Assembly (NCBI RefSeq): GCF_003385845.1
Contig: NZ_QRDJ01000008.1
Coordinates: 682,001-746,000, forward strand
DNA length: 64,000 bases
Source: Kushneria indalinina DSM 14324
GTDB lineage: Bacteria > Pseudomonadota > Gammaproteobacteria > Pseudomonadales > Halomonadaceae
Direction: 5' to 3'
This document shows, one piece after another, positions 23,681 to 33,258 of the stretch. The notes beneath the pieces were generated by a model. The model saw only the letters and a program-made list of their open reading frames with translations. It was not told where the DNA came from and did no database searches. A program made the position numbers and the translations under genes. How positions within the stretch are numbered: position 1 is the stretch's first letter; each line of letters begins with the position of its first letter.

Positions 23681-24952
23681 TCAGGCATGCCCATGAGACA
23701 TTCCGGGGCGGCTGCGCTTTTTCTTGTCCAGGATTCTTTCCTGGATGGCCATGCGCATTCGGTTAACCAGCTGTTCCTGGAAGAGCACACAAACCACTAC
23801 GACGCCTGCCAGAAAGAACGGATACATCCAGAGTTCCCGTGTTTGTTCACCTGCCAGGCTCAGCATTGATGATACGGAGACAGGCGCCTGGGTGGTAAGC
23901 ATCTCGATGGTCCCGAGTATCAGCTTTTCGATCTTCGAAGACATCATGTTGAGTGGGGTGTGCAATGCGAAGATGGACAGCGATGCCACCCCCAGCCGCG
24001 TGGCCACTCTTGCCTGAGCCGTATTGCTGTCGGGTTGAAACCAGGCGCACATCAATACCAGCAGCAGCTGTGAGGGCAGGAGCAGGCCGTTGTGCAACAG
24101 GTAGTACCAGCCACCCCTGACTTCGGCATGTATCCAGGCACTCAGTGCAAAGCAGCCCAGGATGAAGGCCAGCGAGAGCAGCGTGCCCCTGGCACTGAAA
24201 AGCGAGGCCAACAGCAGTTTGTGACGCAGATAGATCTGATGCAGCACTACGCCTGCCAGAAACTCTGGAAGTCGGATTAAGGGATTACGGTGCATGAGAC
24301 CATGTGCGATGACATTGTCGTTGATACCGGCAAGGAACATGTAAAGTGCCGGCAGTGCGTAAATGAGGCCGATAACAACCAGCGCCAGCAGCGGGCGGTG
24401 AATGCGTGCCAGGGCCGGCCCGATAAAGGGAAAGACCAGATAGAAGAAAAACAGGGCCGAAAGTGACCAGGTCGCAAAATTGAAAGTAGTGTAAAACGGG
24501 CTCCAGGCATGCAAAAGGCTGACATGCAGCAGAAGATTGCTTAGAAAGCCGCCCATACCAAGCATGTGCGAGGCAATGCTGCCGCCTTCGGCCCAGTCAT
24601 TGGTGTTGGGGGTCACGGTAATCTGCGTTACACCACCGGCATTGATAACGACCAACGGCAACACAATGATCAACGCCAGAATGTGAATGGGGTAAAGCGA
24701 GGCGAATCGCTTGATCCAGAAGCGCTTGTAATCGAGGTTGCATCCCTGGTTTCTGCCAATATAAACATGTGCCAACAGAAAGCCGGACAGTACAAAGAAG
24801 GTACTGGTGGAATAAAAGCCCAGGCTCATGCTGCTGTATATCCACTGTATGGCCCTGATGTCGCCATACTCCTTTAGGGTATGGAATAGCACCAGATAAA
24901 TAGCCAGTGCAAAACGCAACCAGTCAAGAGCAATAAATTTTTCCCGGTGCAT
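23681..24952 (-). CDS. Acyltransferase family 3 membrane protein (OafA-like)
   Basis: A 423-aa polytopic membrane protein of the acyltransferase_3 family, which transfers acyl groups (often acetyl) to sugars of surface polysaccharides or to other periplasmic targets. I use ATG 24952 (GGGAG ten bases upstream); a TTG further upstream has no RBS. The N-terminus shows ALDWLRFALAIYLVLFHT, the family's D-W/G-LRxxAxxxVxxxH pattern with the probable active-site histidine. It is followed by STSTFFVLSGFLLAHVY and about ten hydrophobic helices. No SGNH domain is attached. It stands alone with no polysaccharide genes nearby, and its base composition is lower in GC than its neighbours, which suggests horizontal acquisition. 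Confidence 0.85.
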   Translation of the reverse strand: MHREKFIALDWLRFALAIYLVLFHTLKEYGDIRAIQWIYSSMSLGFYSTSTFFVLSGFLLAHVYIGRNQGCNLDYKRFWIKRFASLYPIHILALIIVLPLVVINAGGVTQITVTPNTNDWAEGGSIASHMLGMGGFLSNLLLHVSLLHAWSPFYTTFNFATWSLSALFFFYLVFPFIGPALARIHRPLLALVVIGLIYALPALYMFLAGINDNVIAHGLMHRNPLIRLPEFLAGVVLHQIYLRHKLLLASLFSARGTLLSLAFILGCFALSAWIHAEVRGGWYYLLHNGLLLPSQLLLVLMCAWFQPDSNTAQARVATRLGVASLSIFALHTPLNMMSSKIEKLILGTIEMLTTQAPVSVSSMLSLAGEQTRELWMYPFFLAGVVVVCVLFQEQLVNRMRMAIQERILDKKKRSRPGMSHGHA

Positions 24953-25168
24953 AGAGCTAACACTCCCTGTTGGGATTGTGGTGACGGGTATGTCAGTCAA
25001 AATGTTACTTAATGCATTTTTAAGTTATAAAACGTAACTTGAGGGTGTACGTTAACTGATAGCTTGCGCTTTATGAATGCTCGCTCTGTGCCATGTTGCG
25101 CGCCCGCGTGTTCGCATTAAGGCTCATATAAAAGCCCGAACACATTGGCATAGTTGAGAGAGGTGTCT

Positions 25169-25183
25169 ATAGTCCTGGACTAT
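25169..25183. promoter_or_regulatory. Dyad upstream of gndA, possible operator
   Basis: ATAGTCC-T-GGACTAT is a perfect 7+1+7 inverted repeat 125 bases before the gndA start. A TTGAGA hexamer lies at 25154-25159. The 355-base region between the divergent acyltransferase and gndA otherwise contains no gene; near the acyltransferase it has several GTTAC/GTAAC half-sites. Confidence 0.4.
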
Positions 25184-25307
25184 CAGTATTCGGGTAATGC
25201 AAGTCGTGGCAAGAGGCAGGAAACAGGCTCCTTTGTTAGACTCGTTATCACGATATCGACGTGGTCGGGCCTGGCGGTCTGACTCGCAACGAAACGGGAG
25301 CGCGACA

Positions 25308-26303
<996 letters not shown>

Positions 26304-26327
26304 GATTTTGGCGTCATTTAATGAACA

Positions 26328-26352
26328 GGGGCCGCTTTTGCGGCCCCTTTCT
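26328..26352 (+). terminator. Terminator after gndA
   Basis: GGGGCCGC / GCGGCCCC with a TTTT loop, followed by TTTCTCTTTT, 24 bases after the stop. Confidence 0.85.
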
Positions 26353-26399
26353 CTTTTGAAACATGCCCGTGCGGCCCTTCATGAGGATATGAAAAGCGA

Positions 26400-27581
26400 A
26401 TGAATCACTGGGATGTAGTGATCATCGGTGCTGGTGCAGCAGGCATGATGTGCGCCCTGCAGGCCGGTTATCGCGGCAGGCGCGTGCTGTTGCTCGATCA
26501 CGTCAAGCGCCCCGGCAAGAAAATACTGATGTCAGGGGGCGGGCGATGCAATTTCACCAACATGGCCACCGCCCCGGGTCATTTTTTCTCCCGTAATCCG
26601 CATTTCACCATTTCTGCGTTAAAGCGCTATACGCCGGCCGATTTCGTGGAAATGGTGGAACGTCACGGCATCGAGCCAATCGAAAAGGCACCGGGTCAGC
26701 TATTTTGTGCCGACTCCAGTCAGCCCATCGTGGATATGCTTTTGACCGAGTGTCAGTGGGCCGGGGTGGAGCTCAGACTGTCGACATCCGTCGAGCATGT
26801 CGACGTCGCGGAAGAGGGCGTCGAGCTCGTGACATCAACAGGTCAGATCCTTGCTGACCGGCTGGTCGTGGCGACCGGCGGTCTTTCCATTCCGACACTG
26901 GGTGCCACCGGATTTGCCTATGACATTGCACGTCAGTATGGCCTTGACGTCATTACACCTCGTCCGGCGCTGGTGCCATTGACACTGGATATGCCGTGGA
27001 AGGAGCGCATGGCAGCGCTATCAGGTGTTTCGGCATCGACCATCGTGCGATGTGGTGAAGCTCACTATCGTGACGCGACGTTATTGACGCATCGCGGCCT
27101 CTCGGGGCCTGCCATTTTGCAGGCATCGAGTCACTGGCAGGGCGGTAAAGAGATCCACATCAACTGGTTGCCTGAGGTGGATGATCTGTCTGCCACGCTC
27201 AAGGGAGTGCGACAGGATGCTCCCAAAAGAACGCTGGGCGGCTGGCTGGGCGAGCATCTGCCCAAAAGGCTGGCGCAGGCACTGGAAGAGTGGCTGGGAC
27301 TTTCCGGCATCATGGCGGATTACAGCAACCAGAAGCTTGAAACACTGTCCAGACAGATCACGGACTTTACGATCAAGCCGGCAGGAACCGAGGGATGGCG
27401 TACGGCAGAGGTCACCATCGGGGGCATTGACACCCGCGCCATCTCGTCAAAGAGTTTTGCCGTGCAAAACCGACCAAGACTGCACTTTATTGGGGAGGCC
27501 CTTGATGTGACGGGGCAGTTGGGAGGATTCAACTTTCAGTGGGCGTGGGCTTCGGGGTATGCCTGTGCGCAGGCTCTTTAA
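26400..27581 (+). CDS. FAD-dependent oxidoreductase, HI0933/YhiN family
   Basis: A 393-aa flavoprotein of the HI0933-like (BaiN/YhiN) family. N-terminal FAD-binding Rossmann VVIIGAGAAGMMCALQAG, the family's GRKILMSGGGRCNFTN-type motif (here GKKILMSGGGRCNFTN), ATGGLSIPTLGATGFAYD, and the C-terminal VTIGGIDT and GEALDVTGQLGGFNFQWAW segments are all intact. The biochemical role of this widespread family is poorly defined; one relative, BaiN, reduces bile acids. The frame starts right after the gndA terminator with ATG 26400 overlapping a preceding GCGAA; RBS GAGGAT lies about 13 bases upstream, so the start is slightly uncertain. Confidence 0.9.
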   Translation: MNHWDVVIIGAGAAGMMCALQAGYRGRRVLLLDHVKRPGKKILMSGGGRCNFTNMATAPGHFFSRNPHFTISALKRYTPADFVEMVERHGIEPIEKAPGQLFCADSSQPIVDMLLTECQWAGVELRLSTSVEHVDVAEEGVELVTSTGQILADRLVVATGGLSIPTLGATGFAYDIARQYGLDVITPRPALVPLTLDMPWKERMAALSGVSASTIVRCGEAHYRDATLLTHRGLSGPAILQASSHWQGGKEIHINWLPEVDDLSATLKGVRQDAPKRTLGGWLGEHLPKRLAQALEEWLGLSGIMADYSNQKLETLSRQITDFTIKPAGTEGWRTAEVTIGGIDTRAISSKSFAVQNRPRLHFIGEALDVTGQLGGFNFQWAWASGYACAQAL

Positions 27582-27627
27582 GGCCTGCACACAGGAAAAC
27601 GCCAACCCTGAAACAACATGATCATGG

Positions 27628-27909
27628 CTAGCGGCCGATCATCTTTTTGGCACGTCGCGCCATCGTATAAACAACAACGGAGCGCTTGAAAAGTCGGCCC
27701 ACGCGACCCTTGTTACGTGACAGCATGGTCACGAGAAGCCCTGAGCCCAGCAGGATCGGGCCCTTGTAACGGGCAAGCTGCTGCCATCCCTGATCGATCG
27801 GCGCCGTTGATTCACGCCAGTCACGCACGGCGCCGGCTATCTGAAGGCGCTCCTGTATGATGCGCTGTTCAAAGCGATGGCGCCGGGCTGCCAGTTCATT
27901 TTTCTTCAT
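27628..27909 (-). CDS. YqjK-like small protein
   Basis: A 93-aa basic protein, third gene of a yqjD-yqjE-yqjK-type operon. It starts MKKNELAARRHRFEQRIIQER, as YqjK-like proteins do, and has a single central hydrophobic stretch (PILLGSGLLVTML) and a very basic tail (ARRAKKMIGR). Its start overlaps the end of the preceding gene by 14 bases. Function is unknown. The assignment rests on gene order as much as sequence. Confidence 0.8.
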   Translation of the reverse strand: MKKNELAARRHRFEQRIIQERLQIAGAVRDWRESTAPIDQGWQQLARYKGPILLGSGLLVTMLSRNKGRVGRLFKRSVVVYTMARRAKKMIGR

Positions 27910-28321
27910 GCCGTTCTCCCACACGGGTGTGGTCGATACGCGTTTGATCCAGCAGTTCCTTGTCTTCACTAAAGCGTGCAAGCGTTGAACGCAGCAGACT
28001 TGGTTCACGCGAGATGGCGCGTACACGTAGCGATACCAGAAGTCCTGACAGAATCAGTACTGCAGCTGCGATGCCGATCGCCATCAGGCGGTGATCCTGC
28101 CAGAAGGCCACGATGATCAGCAGCATCAGCATGCCGATGCCAAAGGCAAACAGCAGCAGGGCAATGCCTGCCAGCAGAAGCAGCGAAAAAAGCCTTGCGC
28201 GTTCTTCCTGAAGCTCGATAACAGCAAGACGCAAGCGCGTCTCGCCGGTATCCAGAAGGTTTTGTAGAAGACGCCGCGCGGCCAGGATAACGCGTTCGGC
28301 TGGGCCGCTACCGGAAGACAT
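27896..28321 (-). CDS. YqjE-like inner membrane protein (phage-holin-like superfamily)
   Basis: A 141-aa protein with two hydrophobic segments (FSLLLLAGIALLLFAFGIGM and LMAIGIAAAVLILSGLLV) between an amphipathic N-terminus with the ELQEERARL motif and a charged C-terminus. This is the layout of YqjE of E. coli. The start ATG 28321 overlaps the upstream stop as TAATG, so translation is coupled to the DUF883 protein. Likely an inner-membrane partner of the ribosome-anchoring YqjD-like protein; that role is inferred from conserved gene order. Confidence 0.85.
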   Translation of the reverse strand: MSSGSGPAERVILAARRLLQNLLDTGETRLRLAVIELQEERARLFSLLLLAGIALLLFAFGIGMLMLLIIVAFWQDHRLMAIGIAAAVLILSGLLVSLRVRAISREPSLLRSTLARFSEDKELLDQTRIDHTRVGERHEEK

Positions 28322-28647
28322 TAGCTGCGACCGAGAATCAGGCCTACCACGACACCCATCGCTGCGCCGTAGCCGACACTTTTCCAAGGGTTGCTGCGTA
28401 CATACTGGTCAGCACACTCCATGCTGTCCTGCGCCTGATGGCGAACACGCTCGCCGCTGGCCGACAGGCGTTCCCGGGTCTCTACAAGTTTGGCTTCTGC
28501 GCGTTCACGAAGGCGGGCAACATTTTCGCGAGAGTCATCGGCAGTAGCGTGCATCAACTCCTCGATCGTGCCCGAAAGTTGACGCAGATCCTCGCGCAGT
28601 TGCTCCTGACTGTCGGTGTCATTATCCCTGATAGGCTTCATGGCCAT
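28321..28647 (-). CDS. ElaB/YqjD-type (DUF883) membrane-anchored ribosome-binding protein
   Basis: A 108-aa tail-anchored protein. ATG 28647 follows GGAGG by eight bases. The N-terminal two thirds are charged and helical, with EQLREDLRQLSGTIEELM as a likely coiled coil; the C-terminus WKSVGYGAAMGVVVGLILGR is the single membrane anchor with the family's RxNPW motif before it. YqjD/ElaB proteins bind ribosomes at the membrane in stationary phase. It heads a three-gene coupled operon. With rmf in the same window, it suggests a ribosome-hibernation capacity, though the loci are 23 kb apart. Confidence 0.9.
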   Translation of the reverse strand: MAMKPIRDNDTDSQEQLREDLRQLSGTIEELMHATADDSRENVARLRERAEAKLVETRERLSASGERVRHQAQDSMECADQYVRSNPWKSVGYGAAMGVVVGLILGRS

Positions 28648-28740
28648 GCTACGTCCCTCCGTTGACAATAAGATTGCATTTTTATCATAGCAGCCTGGGC
28701 GTTGGCATCAACGTAAAGACATTATGTTTTGATTAACGCT

Positions 28741-29646
28741 TCAAATGGTGTCCGGTATACCCAGAAACGACGTGTTAAGTGAAAAGCCAATACCGATCCG
28801 GCGATTGTAGTGATTGTAATCAATCATGCTTTCACCGTAGCCCTCATAATACTGCACCAGACCCCTGATCTTGCCATGGAGCGGAAAGGAGTAATCCAGC
28901 TGATTGCCGAAATGGCCCTTGGCGGGATTGCCGCGGGTCAGCAGCGTGATTTCGTGCTGATTGTCGAACAGATAGCCCACCGTAACATCGGCGTATCCGA
29001 CATAGTCTTCGATATCAGGGTTGTCATCGTTGCTGCTGGATTCAGGAATACGCCAGAAGGGCGCTACGGACAGTGTCAGGTTGCCCTTTTGCCAGATGCT
29101 GTCCAGATAGATTCGGTTCCAGCTGCGCGACAGCGGGTCGGAACGACCATTGGATTGATGCAGCAACCCGACCCGGTTGGCCGTATTGTTCCAGCCGGCC
29201 AGGTCATAATCGTTGTCAAAGCTTATAAAGACTTCCGGCTCATAATTGGTCTCACGAAAGGGAGACGAGGCGTCAGCGTTATAGGCCTGCCACCACGAGC
29301 GCTGGGTATAGGCGAAATAGAGATCACCGTTGTCGCCAAAGATGTTGTCCAGAATACCCACCTTGACGCTGAACTGGAATTTCACTTCACCCCGATCAAC
29401 GCCGGCCTCGTCGATCTCATTGAAGTTTTCGGCATTGGGACGGCTGTTGTAGGTGTAGGGCATCAGATAGTTGCGCTTGTACACCGTAATGGCCACGGGA
29501 TTCATCATGGCCTGACGCTCCAGCGCCTGACGATCGCGTTCTCTGCTGAGCGTGTCATCGCCGTCGGTATCAGCATGTGCCAGGGGAGTGAACATCAGCG
29601 TGCATGGCAGCAGGGCCAGCAACAGACGTTGAACACAATGAGTCAT
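28741..29646 (-). CDS. pldA: Outer membrane phospholipase A
   Basis: OMPLA hydrolyses misplaced phospholipids in the outer leaflet of the outer membrane, calcium-dependent and active as a dimer. The 301-aa product has a Sec signal (about residues 1-25) and the active-site segment LHQSNGRSDPLSRSWNR, in which H163, S165 and N177 correspond to the E. coli triad His142/Ser144/Asn156. Alternating-pattern beta strands follow, ending in a beta-barrel-like C-terminus. The upstream leader contains a notable 17-bp palindrome (29710-29726). It faces the MscK-like gene divergently. Confidence 0.95.
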   Translation of the reverse strand: MTHCVQRLLLALLPCTLMFTPLAHADTDGDDTLSRERDRQALERQAMMNPVAITVYKRNYLMPYTYNSRPNAENFNEIDEAGVDRGEVKFQFSVKVGILDNIFGDNGDLYFAYTQRSWWQAYNADASSPFRETNYEPEVFISFDNDYDLAGWNNTANRVGLLHQSNGRSDPLSRSWNRIYLDSIWQKGNLTLSVAPFWRIPESSSNDDNPDIEDYVGYADVTVGYLFDNQHEITLLTRGNPAKGHFGNQLDYSFPLHGKIRGLVQYYEGYGESMIDYNHYNRRIGIGFSLNTSFLGIPDTI

Positions 29647-29703
29647 AGAGATCCATTCCAGAGGTGACAGACGTCATGATGAGCTTATCATGGCGCCCTG
29701 AAT

Positions 29704-29737
29704 TCGGCATGCCCCATGATGGGGCAGGCCCTGCCGA
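29704..29737. promoter_or_regulatory. Nested palindrome between pldA and the mscK-like gene
   Basis: TGCCCCAT-G-ATGGGGCA (29710-29726) is perfect, and TCGGCA (29704-29709) pairs with TGCCGA (29732-29737) outside it. There is no T-run. It could be an operator for the divergent pair or a hairpin in the pldA leader. Confidence 0.5.
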
Positions 29738-29847
29738 GATGACCGTCATTATCGGCAGTCTCGGGTAGCGTTTTAGTTATTTCCTCGTGGATCGATATTA
29801 TGTCTACGCGAGAAGTTCTAATCCAGAGATCTTCATTCATGTGAGGT

Positions 29848-32800
29848 ATGGCCAGCGTGGTAGCCCCCGTCACGGACTCGGTGCACCGAGGCATGCTGTT
29901 TTTAATGGTATTGATGCTGTGGCTGATGACGCCTTGGGCGATGGCCGGTGAGCAGGACATACCGTCTCGCCAATCCATCGATGAGCAGATCGGTCAGATC
30001 GAAGGCAATGACCCTCAAAGCGCAGCCGATCAGCAGGCGCTGGAAACGCTGAACCAAACGCGTGAAGCCCTTGAGGCGCTGGAAAAGACGCAAAAGGAAC
30101 AGGCAGCGCTTGAAGATCGGGTCAATCAGGCCGATCGGCAGCGGCGTCAGTATCAGAATCAGCTGCAGGGACTGGAAAGCGATCGGGCGCTGGACAGCGA
30201 GGCACTGGGAAGAAGCTCGCTTGAGCAGATCGAGCAGCGACTGGGCAGCACCGTCGAGGATCTCCAGCGCCAGCAGGAACAGCTCAGTGAGGTCACGCGT
30301 GCTCTGATCAGCGCCCAGACCCTGCCGGAGCGGGTACAGGCCACCATCAGCGATGCGCGTCGCGAGCAGCAGCAGCTGGGCGACTCACTCGATTCAGGCG
30401 ATGGCAATGCGCCGAGCAGTGAGCGGCGACAGCTGGTCAATACCCGCATGGCGCTGCTGGAGGCCAGCATCGAGCTGGGCCAGCGTCAGCTGGCCAACAG
30501 CACGATATTGCGTGACGTTAACCAGGTGCATCGAGAGCTCCTGGCGCGCCAGATCGATATCAACCAGAACGCGCTGCTGGTGCTGCAGGAAGCGATCAAT
30601 CAAAAGCGTCGGGACGCCTCCGAGCAGGCCATCGCCGAGGCGGCCCACGTGGGGGAAAGTGATCGGGTCAGTAATCCGGTGGTGGACGAGGCGCGAGCGC
30701 AGAATCAGGCGCTGGCCCAGGAGCTTTTGCGCACCACGGATCGCGCCAATACGATGATTCGCGATGGCATCAATACCCGTGCCCGGCTCGAGCAGGTGCG
30801 TCAGGTGGAGCGCACGCTCAATGAACAGATCCAGGCCCTGCGGGGCAGCCTTTTGCTGTCACGCGTGCTGCGCCAGCAGCGTGGTTCGCTGCCGGATGTC
30901 GAGAATCAGCGCAGCCTGCAGGAAGAGATCGGGGATCTGCGCCTGCGTCAGTTTGATGTCGGCCAGTCGCGCCAGGCACTGACCAATCCGGCGCGCTATA
31001 TCGAGGAGCATTCTGACGTCGAAAAACCCCTGCCACCCCGGGCTCGCCAGGCACTGTTACAGACCCTGGAGATGCGTCGGGACCTGCTTGATCAGCTCGA
31101 CAGGGAATATGGCAACCTGCTGAGCCGGGCCATTGATGTGCAGCTCAATCAGCAGCAGCTTCTGGATATCAGTCGTTCGGTGCGCGACACCATCGAAGAG
31201 CAGCTGTTCTGGGTCGCCAACGGGCAGCCTCTGGGACTGTCGTGGCTTGGTGACCTGCCGGAACGCCTTGGGGAACAGCTGCTGGGCGGGGAGTGGCTAC
31301 AGACCCTGCGATCGCTATGGGCACTGCCCTCGCCACAAGCACTGCTGGCAGCCCCCTTATTGATTGTGGCCGGGCTGATGGCCTTTTTTCGCCGCCGCAT
31401 CAAGGCCTATCTATTGGAGCTGCACAATCAGATCGGCCGCCTCAAGCGGGATACGCAGCTTCATACGCCCCGGGCGATCGCGCTCAACCTCGTTCTTTCA
31501 TCAACCCTGCCTCTGATCCTGCTGGCGGCGGGTATTGCCCTGTGGCTGGGCGGGGAAGGGTTTGCCATCTCGCTGGGACGGGCGCTGCTGCAGCTGGCGC
31601 TCGCCCTGCAGGTCTTTGGTCTCATCCGACGGCTTCTGGTGCCTGACGGGGTGGCAATGCGCCATTTTCACTGGCCTGCGCCCTATGTCGATCGACTGCG
31701 GCGCAATATCTTCTGGCTGGGCTGCAGCGTGGCGCCGGTCGTGGTCGTGGCCAGTATCGCCGAACAGGCCGATAGCCGGCTGGCCGAGCAGCCATTGGCG
31801 CTTCTGGTCATGCTGGCGGGACTGATGGGCATGAGCGTTTTCATGCTGCGCCTGATTCTTGCCCACGTACCATGGATGGGCGTGCGTCTTTTCCGTCTGC
31901 TGCTGGGGATTACGCTTGCCATGGTGCCGCTGGCGCTGATCGGCATGATCCTCTTTGGCTACGAATACACGGCGCTGCGTCTGTGTGGTCGCTTTATTCT
32001 GACGCTCTATATTCTGGCGCTGTGGCTTCTGGTCGAGGCCAGTGTGGTGCGGGGGCTGGCGGTGGCCGCCCGGCGCCTGGCCTATCGTCGCGCCGTCACG
32101 CGCCGTCGCGCTCAGGGGCGTGACGGTGCTGCCGAAAGCGGTGTGGAGCTTGTCGAGGAGCCGCCGCTGGACATGGAGCAGGTCAATCAGCAGTCGCTGC
32201 GCCTGTCCAAGCTGATCCTGTTTTTGATCTTCATCAGCGTGCTGTATCTGGTCTGGGCCGACCTGCTGGGTGTGCTCTCCTATCTCGATAACGTCAGCAT
32301 CGGCCAGATCGAGGAGGGCGATGCGGCAGGTGGTGCTGTCAATGTGGTCACGCTGGCGGATGTGATGACCGCCCTGATTATCGTCGGGCTAATGGTGATC
32401 ATGGCGCGTAATCTGCCGGGGCTTCTGGAGGTCATGGTGCTCTCCCGGCTCAATCTCAAGCAGGGCAGTGCCTATGCCGTCACCTCACTGCTGTCCTATA
32501 CCATTGTCGGCGGCGGTATCGTGGCCGCTCTGGGCACGCTGGGCGTGACCTGGGACAAGCTGCAGTGGCTGGTGGCGGCGCTTTCGGTGGGTCTGGGTTT
32601 CGGTCTGCAGGAAATCTTTGCCAACTTCATCTCGGGTCTGATCATCTTGTTCGAGCGGCCGATCCGGATTGGCGACACCATTACGCTGGGCAACCTGCAT
32701 GGCACGGTCAGCCGGATTCGTATCCGGGCCACCACGGTGACGGATTTTGATCGCAAGGAGATCATTATCCCCAACAAGACCTTCGTCACCGATCAGCTGA

Positions 32801-33252
32801 TCAACTGGTCACTGACCGACAACATCACGCGCGTGGTGCTGACCTTCGGGGTGGCCCATGGCACCGATCTCGACCTTGCCCACCGCATCCTGCGGCGCAT
32901 TGCCGATGAGCATCCCAAGGTGCTGGTCGATCCCGAGCCGCAGGTGTTCTGCATGGCCTACAGTCAGGACGCCTTCAACTTCGAGCTGCGGGTGTTCGTC
33001 AACGAGCTGATCGACCGGCTTGTGGTGACCGATGAGATCAACCGCCGGGTCGATGCCGAGTTCCGGTCCAACGGCCTGCGCGTGGCGTTCCAGCAGATGG
33101 ATGTCTGGCTGCACAACGAAGAGGGCGAGAAGCGTCTGGTGCAGCAGAAGGCGACGCGGGACGGTCGCCCGTCACCGCATGCCAGCAGCGCTCACGATGG
33201 CGATCCGGGCGACGCTTCGCCGGGCGATGCCACGCCCGGCGAGCTGCCCTGA
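29848..33252 (+). CDS. MscK/KefA-like large mechanosensitive channel
   Basis: A 1134-aa protein: a signal-like hydrophobic N-terminus (MLFLMVLMLWLMTPWAMA), a long periplasmic coiled coil (about residues 40-440), then a series of membrane helices from about residue 495, and a C-terminal MscS-type pore and beta domain (about 900-1090). The pore-proximal helix region reads LSVGLGFGLQEIFANFISGL and ERPIRIGDTITLG, the MscS hallmarks. It ends in a hydrophilic, Asp/Pro-rich tail. Such channels release solutes on hypo-osmotic shock, fitting a salt-adapted organism. The start is uncertain: ATG 29848 is too close to GAGG, and GTG 29857 would have a better spacing. Confidence 0.92.
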   Translation: MASVVAPVTDSVHRGMLFLMVLMLWLMTPWAMAGEQDIPSRQSIDEQIGQIEGNDPQSAADQQALETLNQTREALEALEKTQKEQAALEDRVNQADRQRRQYQNQLQGLESDRALDSEALGRSSLEQIEQRLGSTVEDLQRQQEQLSEVTRALISAQTLPERVQATISDARREQQQLGDSLDSGDGNAPSSERRQLVNTRMALLEASIELGQRQLANSTILRDVNQVHRELLARQIDINQNALLVLQEAINQKRRDASEQAIAEAAHVGESDRVSNPVVDEARAQNQALAQELLRTTDRANTMIRDGINTRARLEQVRQVERTLNEQIQALRGSLLLSRVLRQQRGSLPDVENQRSLQEEIGDLRLRQFDVGQSRQALTNPARYIEEHSDVEKPLPPRARQALLQTLEMRRDLLDQLDREYGNLLSRAIDVQLNQQQLLDISRSVRDTIEEQLFWVANGQPLGLSWLGDLPERLGEQLLGGEWLQTLRSLWALPSPQALLAAPLLIVAGLMAFFRRRIKAYLLELHNQIGRLKRDTQLHTPRAIALNLVLSSTLPLILLAAGIALWLGGEGFAISLGRALLQLALALQVFGLIRRLLVPDGVAMRHFHWPAPYVDRLRRNIFWLGCSVAPVVVVASIAEQADSRLAEQPLALLVMLAGLMGMSVFMLRLILAHVPWMGVRLFRLLLGITLAMVPLALIGMILFGYEYTALRLCGRFILTLYILALWLLVEASVVRGLAVAARRLAYRRAVTRRRAQGRDGAAESGVELVEEPPLDMEQVNQQSLRLSKLILFLIFISVLYLVWADLLGVLSYLDNVSIGQIEEGDAAGGAVNVVTLADVMTALIIVGLMVIMARNLPGLLEVMVLSRLNLKQGSAYAVTSLLSYTIVGGGIVAALGTLGVTWDKLQWLVAALSVGLGFGLQEIFANFISGLIILFERPIRIGDTITLGNLHGTVSRIRIRATTVTDFDRKEIIIPNKTFVTDQLINWSLTDNITRVVLTFGVAHGTDLDLAHRILRRIADEHPKVLVDPEPQVFCMAYSQDAFNFELRVFVNELIDRLVVTDEINRRVDAEFRSNGLRVAFQQMDVWLHNEEGEKRLVQQKATRDGRPSPHASSAHDGDPGDASPGDATPGELP

Positions 33253-33258
33253 TTGACC

